Part shown: piece after piece, positions 59,700 to 64,000 of the stretch
Layout: every line of letters starts with the position of its first letter
Numbering within the stretch: position 1 is the first letter of the stretch
From: Polytrichum commune
Lineage: Eukaryota; Streptophyta; Polytrichopsida; Polytrichales; Polytrichaceae
Length of the DNA: 64,000 nucleotides
Direction of reading: 5' to 3'
Assembly: GCA_950295325.1 (NCBI GenBank)
Contig: OX485806.1
Coordinates: 23,746,001-23,810,000 of the forward strand
Translations under genes and position numbers: made by a program
The notes under the pieces: model-generated
Databases searched by the model: none
Told to the model about the DNA's origin: nothing
The model's input: only the letters and a program-made list of their open reading frames with translations

Positions 59700-60079
59700 C
59701 TGCAATGTTTATTCAACCATTTTAGCCTTACATTGATTAATGCATTGTAAACTAATGTAGAGAAAGACATTAATGTTAGTTCTACCGAACATGGCCGAAA
59801 GTTTTAGAATTTCCTACAGCTGGTTCTTGGTATGCACCACTTCCTACATAAATGTATATCTCTTAAAATTCATCTCTAATGTCTAAACACTTCATGGCTT
59901 TATGGCTATCACATTACTGCTTCTAGTACTATAGGACAACTATGTTACAGGCCAATAACTATACGTAGTAAGCGTCAGTGACTACGGGTAGTAAAAAAAT
60001 ACGACAATGGCCATTATTGCATACTGGCTACGGTGATACTTCACCATGTGGAGTTATGTTAACATAAAAATATAACTTA

Positions 60080-60205
60080 GCATAAATACTCAGAATAATG
60101 CAACCCCCTTTGTAAGAACGTAACATTTCTGCAGCATTGCACCGGCCTCCAAAGTTAATTTCTCATCTTCACTCAGACGTATACGCTTTGGTTTAGGTCC
60201 CCTCT
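60080..60205 (-). pseudogene. Basic exon-like frame within the CACTA element
   Basis: The minus strand reads RGPKPKRIRLSEDEKLTLEA then GAMLQKCYVLTKG with a stop soon after. It starts next to a CA-repeat that reads TG on this strand. PKPKRIRL resembles a nuclear localisation signal. The exon borders are unsure. It probably belongs to the same remnant gene as 59530-59699, lying upstream of it in transcription order. Confidence 0.45.
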
Positions 60206-60207
60206 TT

Positions 60208-60790
60208 CACACACACACACACACACATTTTCATTCATACAAATATACACATACCTTTGTCAATGCATTTGGTGAAGACATTAGATTACACATTCCAAAC
60301 CCCAACCTTTGGATTATTTCTCATATCCACACTAACATTCTTATCATTACACTCACACATATATTCACACATACACACACACATTTTCATTTATACAAAT
60401 ATACACATACCTTTGTCAATGCATCTGTTCATATCACAAGGAGAAGAGAGAGATTACTAATTCGAGACCGAGCATATTAATGAGACACGGTAGTTCTCAA
60501 GCGAATATAAATTTACATGATGTCTCATCGTGAGTCTTCTTAGCTAATTACAAAGGAACGACCCACGGCGTCCATCAACACTTCCATTCTCACACTCACA
60601 ACTATATTTTCACTCCTACCCACATACACATTCTTACACTAACACATACATTGTCACATATTCTCATTCACACTTTCACACTCTCATACTCACACACATA
60701 CATTGTCATTCACACTTTCAAACACATTCTCATTCATATTTTCACATACTCCCTCACACTCCCTCACACTCACACACTCATACACACTAA
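60208..60790. repeat. CA-rich low-complexity and a 50-bp direct repeat
   Basis: CACACA tracts at 60209-60227 and 60371-60385 are each followed by the same stretch (ATTTTCATTCATACAAATAT then ACACATACCTTTGTCAATGC), so about 50 bp is duplicated 160 bp apart. 60585-60790 is a CA/CT-rich tract of ACACTCACAC-type words. Confidence 0.8.
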
Positions 60791-61058
60791 CGGGTCATTT
60801 TTGTGAGTATTCTGTCTAAAACCCTGAAACACATGACAATTGGATTTAACATTCTCTCCATGTGGACCATTTCACTACCCACAGTCATGCACGTTCTACT
60901 GGACGTTCCCAAACACGTTTACAAGAGCGTTCCCAACTGAATTGTTGTCCCACTTCACTACTATGACTCCGCAAAGTTAATTCGGACATCAATATAGTAG
61001 TAAAAGACATGTAGTGAAGTAGGTGTTGGAATAAAAGACGTGTTTTGTAGTAGTGCAT

Positions 61059-61959
61059 GAGCGTCATAGTCATAATATGGAGGTAGCTTTCCACTAGAGA
61101 GTTTGGTTGACATGAAGTGCGTTGTATAATTGAGGTGTCATAACATGGAAAGTAGATTGTAGTAGCCAAAGTGGCAAATGGCGATCATTGTCATAAGAAT
61201 ATCTGATTGTGTGAAACTTACTTGGATAGACATAACATTATTCAGTCGAGTGACCAAGTTGGGTGGGGTTGGGAATATGTCACATGAGGTGCTAGAATTA
61301 TACCTTACGCACGCTTGGCAATAAGTACATTCAGTCTAAAACGAGGTAGATTTGGGTGAAGCAATATCCCTAAATATTATTAATATAGAACAACTAATAA
61401 TTGCTAAATAATGTTGTGGAATGGGACATCTATTTTAAACATTGCTAATTTTAATGGGTTTTTAGGGCATTATTAAACTTTACCTCAGAAAAAAAAAATT
61501 AGAGGGGAATATTCATTATAAGATACTACGTTTTGAAGATTTTGAGGTTGCCTTGTGACGAGATACCGCCAAATTAACGGCACTGCTTTAACATCTTGGA
61601 TGGGTGAAATGTTTACTCAATTACCAATGCCCAGATTCGGCCAGGGATTCATGATGTCTATGTAGACTCAATTACATGTATTGGGAAGATGAAAGAGGTG
61701 AAAACATAGTGGAGTACTCTACATCTTAGAAATGGAATTTTTTTTCTCTATTATTTGACTTCATAAATAGCATCAAGAATGCCGAATCAACCTACTTTTA
61801 TTCAATTGGAATGGATCAACCCTCAACTTATGTAAGATGGTTTGTTTCCAAAGGTTTTTTTCATCCACAATAGATGAGGTTATAACACACGTCACAAACT
61901 TGAAGTTGTCCAAATCCTAGTGTTTATAGAGAGACAACGCCAACCACGAGGTTGGCGTG
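61059..61959. other. Intergenic DNA with one unpaired MITE-type end
   Basis: CGGCCAGGGATTCATGATG at about 61638 resembles the ends of the Mutator-like elements at 4328 and 22664, but no partner end was found nearby. No gene recognised. Confidence 0.4.
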
Positions 61960-62600
61960 ATTGAGGGACATTTCACTTTGATCATAGCCTCAAGCTCATA
62001 TGTGAACCTTAAGCATGTTTATTGAGCAGGGCTATGGGACAAGTGCTACTACCTCATGTCGGAGGTGGACCTTATTAATAACAAATGACAATGGGCACCA
62101 TTGACTCAGTTGGGGGAATACAAGTTTTGGTTTGGGAATGTTGTGCATCTCAAAGGTGGGTGGGTGGGTGTTATGAAGACATGGTGTCTAGACTCGTGGC
62201 AACCTATGTACAGTTCAATTCTCAAGGGTGTCTCCGGGAGGTTGTTTATCGCCTTCATTGAGCTAATTAAGTGGAATTAGGCATCACGTTGTAGGATTCA
62301 TTATTGGAATTTTTTAGTTAATCTGTGATGGGTTTGTTTCCAGTTCAGGGAATAAAACTCAGTTTTCCAGTCTTTATATGTTGAGCATGAGTTGGGTGAG
62401 GTATTTGATAACCATCGAGTGAATATATTGCATGCATGCATGTATGTATGGGCATTAGGGGGATTTAGCATTATTCGAAGAGGTTGATGATGTTGTTTGT
62501 ATGGATGCTGCCTTGGACGCCTATTGTGAGGATAATGAGTGTTACATACCATCTGCCATCCTCGAGAGTGTCTACAACGTGTGATATTTTAGTGTTTTCC
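61960..62600 (+). repeat. Dispersed repeat, about 650 bp, copy 2
   Basis: Same order of conserved blocks as 46890-47560, including CATAGCCTCAAGCTCATATG, TTGCATGCATGCATG and GGGCATTAGGGGGAT. Divergence is substantial, so the copies are old. Confidence 0.75.
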
Positions 62601-62989
62601 TTTGGATTTGTTGTGGTGTTGTGTCTCTAAGTAGTTGTGCCACTAGGACTTAGAAGTTGTTCCGATCTCTAGGGTTAACATGGATGTACCATTTCGTCAC
62701 TAGACAAATATGATGGACTTCAAGGCCCTTGTGTCCTGATGGTCGCGAGTTGCCAACCGTAATATTTTTTATTTTTTTTGAAATTTCATGTATATTTGTC
62801 TCAAAATCCAGCTTCCTCGTATACAATGCTTGAAGCCAGGATGGTCTCAACTGAAGGTACGTGGGCACTTTGAACTCTAAAAATAATTTAGATCATCGGA
62901 TCGGATCACGGATTTTCTTGTTTGATTAGCAATTGCAAATCCAACACATAACATTCTACAGCTTGTCACTGTAAAATGTTTCAGACTTT

Positions 62990-63515
62990 GGACAACTAAC
63001 CAACTAATTCAACTATAAGTTCACTAGTTGTTTATCATAACTATAATTGTTCGCGATTTGACCTGTCAAAAATGTAGTTGATTATAGTTATAATATCTAG
63101 TTAACTAAATATCGAATCGACTAAAGTTGAGTGCAACCTATTCACGGAGCTTTGTTGTAGTGTTGTAGTGTCACTAGTGTGTTATTTGTGTTGGTGTACA
63201 TGAAGGTTGTTCCACAGCCCAACACCGTGAGTGATTGTATAAAGGCGATTCTTGATGACCCTTAGCGGCCCAAGCATATTAAAGAGCCTCAATATGCAAC
63301 AAATGAAGACGCAAACTTCTTTATATATAACAATACTTAGAATTTTTCTAGTTCACTGTAGTTGTTCTTAAATGTGGTCTTAAATTTTTCTAGTCAACTA
63401 TAATTGTTCTTCAAATCGGCTTGAAATTTTGCTAGTTACCTATAATCGTGTCCCTAAAATGTGTTGAAAAAAATTCTAGTTAACTATAGTTATTTTGACG
63501 TATGTCCAAGGTCTC
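62990..63515 (+). repeat. TAGTTAACTATAGTT-family repeat, right-hand copy
   Basis: 63340-63515 matches 1-145 in order and orientation (TTTTTCTAGT, AACTATAATTGTTC, CCCTAAAATGT-TTGAAAAAA and TCTAGTTAACTATAGTTATT). Diffuse units of the same word lie at 62990-63130. Confidence 0.7.
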
Positions 63516-63849
63516 AAATGTTTCTTTGCTATTCACAATTGCAATGCTCAATAAGACCCAAATTCAAACTGAACTTTTAAGACTATTAGTATCGCAAGGA
63601 CATGATTCCAAAACCCCAAAGCTTAAGATACTCATGGCCCACCACATTGCAGTGACAAACTTTAAAATTAAACAAAGATTGTCATCTCGAATTTCATAAT
63701 CTAAAATTGTCGGAGGCCAAAGTGAATATTTTAGTGCCCTCCCATCCCTGAGTGTTAAGCTTTCTCATGTACGGAATTCTCTGAGGTTGTTAGACATTCG
63801 TGGATTATAATTTATGCTGTGGATTCGGTGAATGGGAATGTGGGAAATG

Positions 63850-63960
63850 TGTACTTTTCTCCCTCTTTTAGTATGGCACGTTTGGGAAACACATAAAAAA
63901 GTCGTATTATGGAGGTGTTGTCTCACTAGAAGAATTCTTGTCCATTCCAACCATGATATC
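63850..63960. mobile_element. Pogo-like element end, continues towards window edge
   Basis: CTCCCTCTTTTAGTATGGCA then CGTTTGGGAAACACATAAAA and GTCGTATTATGGAGGTG matches 33190-33110 in inverted orientation over about 70 bp. Only one end is seen, so the element may extend beyond the window. Confidence 0.55.
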
Positions 63961-64000
63961 TTCGACTCGTTGTCTTAAACAACTCATTAAACGACTGCCA

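Larger units (their letters stand above)
58196..61055. mobile_element. CACTA-type (En/Spm) transposon, 2,860 bp, no transposase seen
   Basis: The left end is CACTACAACAGAACACGTCT and the right end, read inverted, is CACTACTACAAAACACGTCT followed by TTTA on both sides. The element is flanked by the 3-bp direct repeat CAT (58193-58195 and 61056-61058). CACTA ends, 3-bp duplication and subterminal repeats (many TTCACTA / TAGTGAAGT words) are the defining traits of this superfamily. The interior lacks a transposase frame but holds a 325-bp tandem repeat and two basic, exon-like minus-strand frames. It is probably a non-autonomous deletion derivative. Confidence 0.88.

Overview
The window reads as nuclear DNA of a land plant, most probably a bryophyte (moss). 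Genes are intron-rich with GT-AG introns and sit far apart in AT-rich, repeat-laden DNA. The strongest clue is an immune-receptor gene joining an N-terminal protein kinase to NB-ARC and LRR domains, an architecture described from mosses. No rRNA, tRNA or CRISPR array was seen.

Layout: 1-4 kb holds a dispersed repeat and an orphan leader region with tandem repeats ending in a 43-codon frame. 4.3-11.2 kb is a graveyard of gene pieces: a 246-bp Mutator-type MITE with 9-bp target duplication, unrecognised exon-like frames, one kinesin motor exon, and a RAD16-like SNF2/RING helicase whose C-terminal half lies on the minus strand and whose N-terminal ATP-binding piece lies on the plus strand inside a duplicated segment. 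11.9-17.6 kb is a large minus-strand kinase-NB-ARC-LRR gene (1,766 codons in three exons) with about 30 near-identical 72-bp LRR units. 20.0-20.6 kb holds two exons of a FORKED1/VAN3-binding-protein-like gene. 22.7-24.0 kb is a second, longer element with the same MITE ends. 26.1-30.1 kb is an intact NDR1/HIN1-like (LEA_2) membrane-protein gene with a predicted 2.9-kb leader intron. 30.4-37.6 kb is intergenic DNA full of inverted-repeat elements and repeat fragments. 37.7-43.4 kb is an intact 12-exon phosphatidylserine synthase gene (456 codons) whose introns and promoter carry three tandem duplications. 44-64 kb is gene-poor: dispersed repeats, exon-like remnants, a ~195-bp tandem repeat, an inverted-repeat element, and a complete 2,860-bp CACTA-type transposon with CAT target duplications, subterminal tandem repeats and two basic remnant exons.

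Three genes look functional: the kinase-NB-LRR immune receptor, the NHL protein (plasma-membrane or ER surface, often stress or defence related) and the PS synthase (ER phospholipid head-group exchange). They do not form an operon or evident pathway. The remainder is transposon-driven rearrangement and local tandem duplication. All exon borders were worked out by hand from splice signals, reading phase and remembered family motifs; no alignment or search was run.
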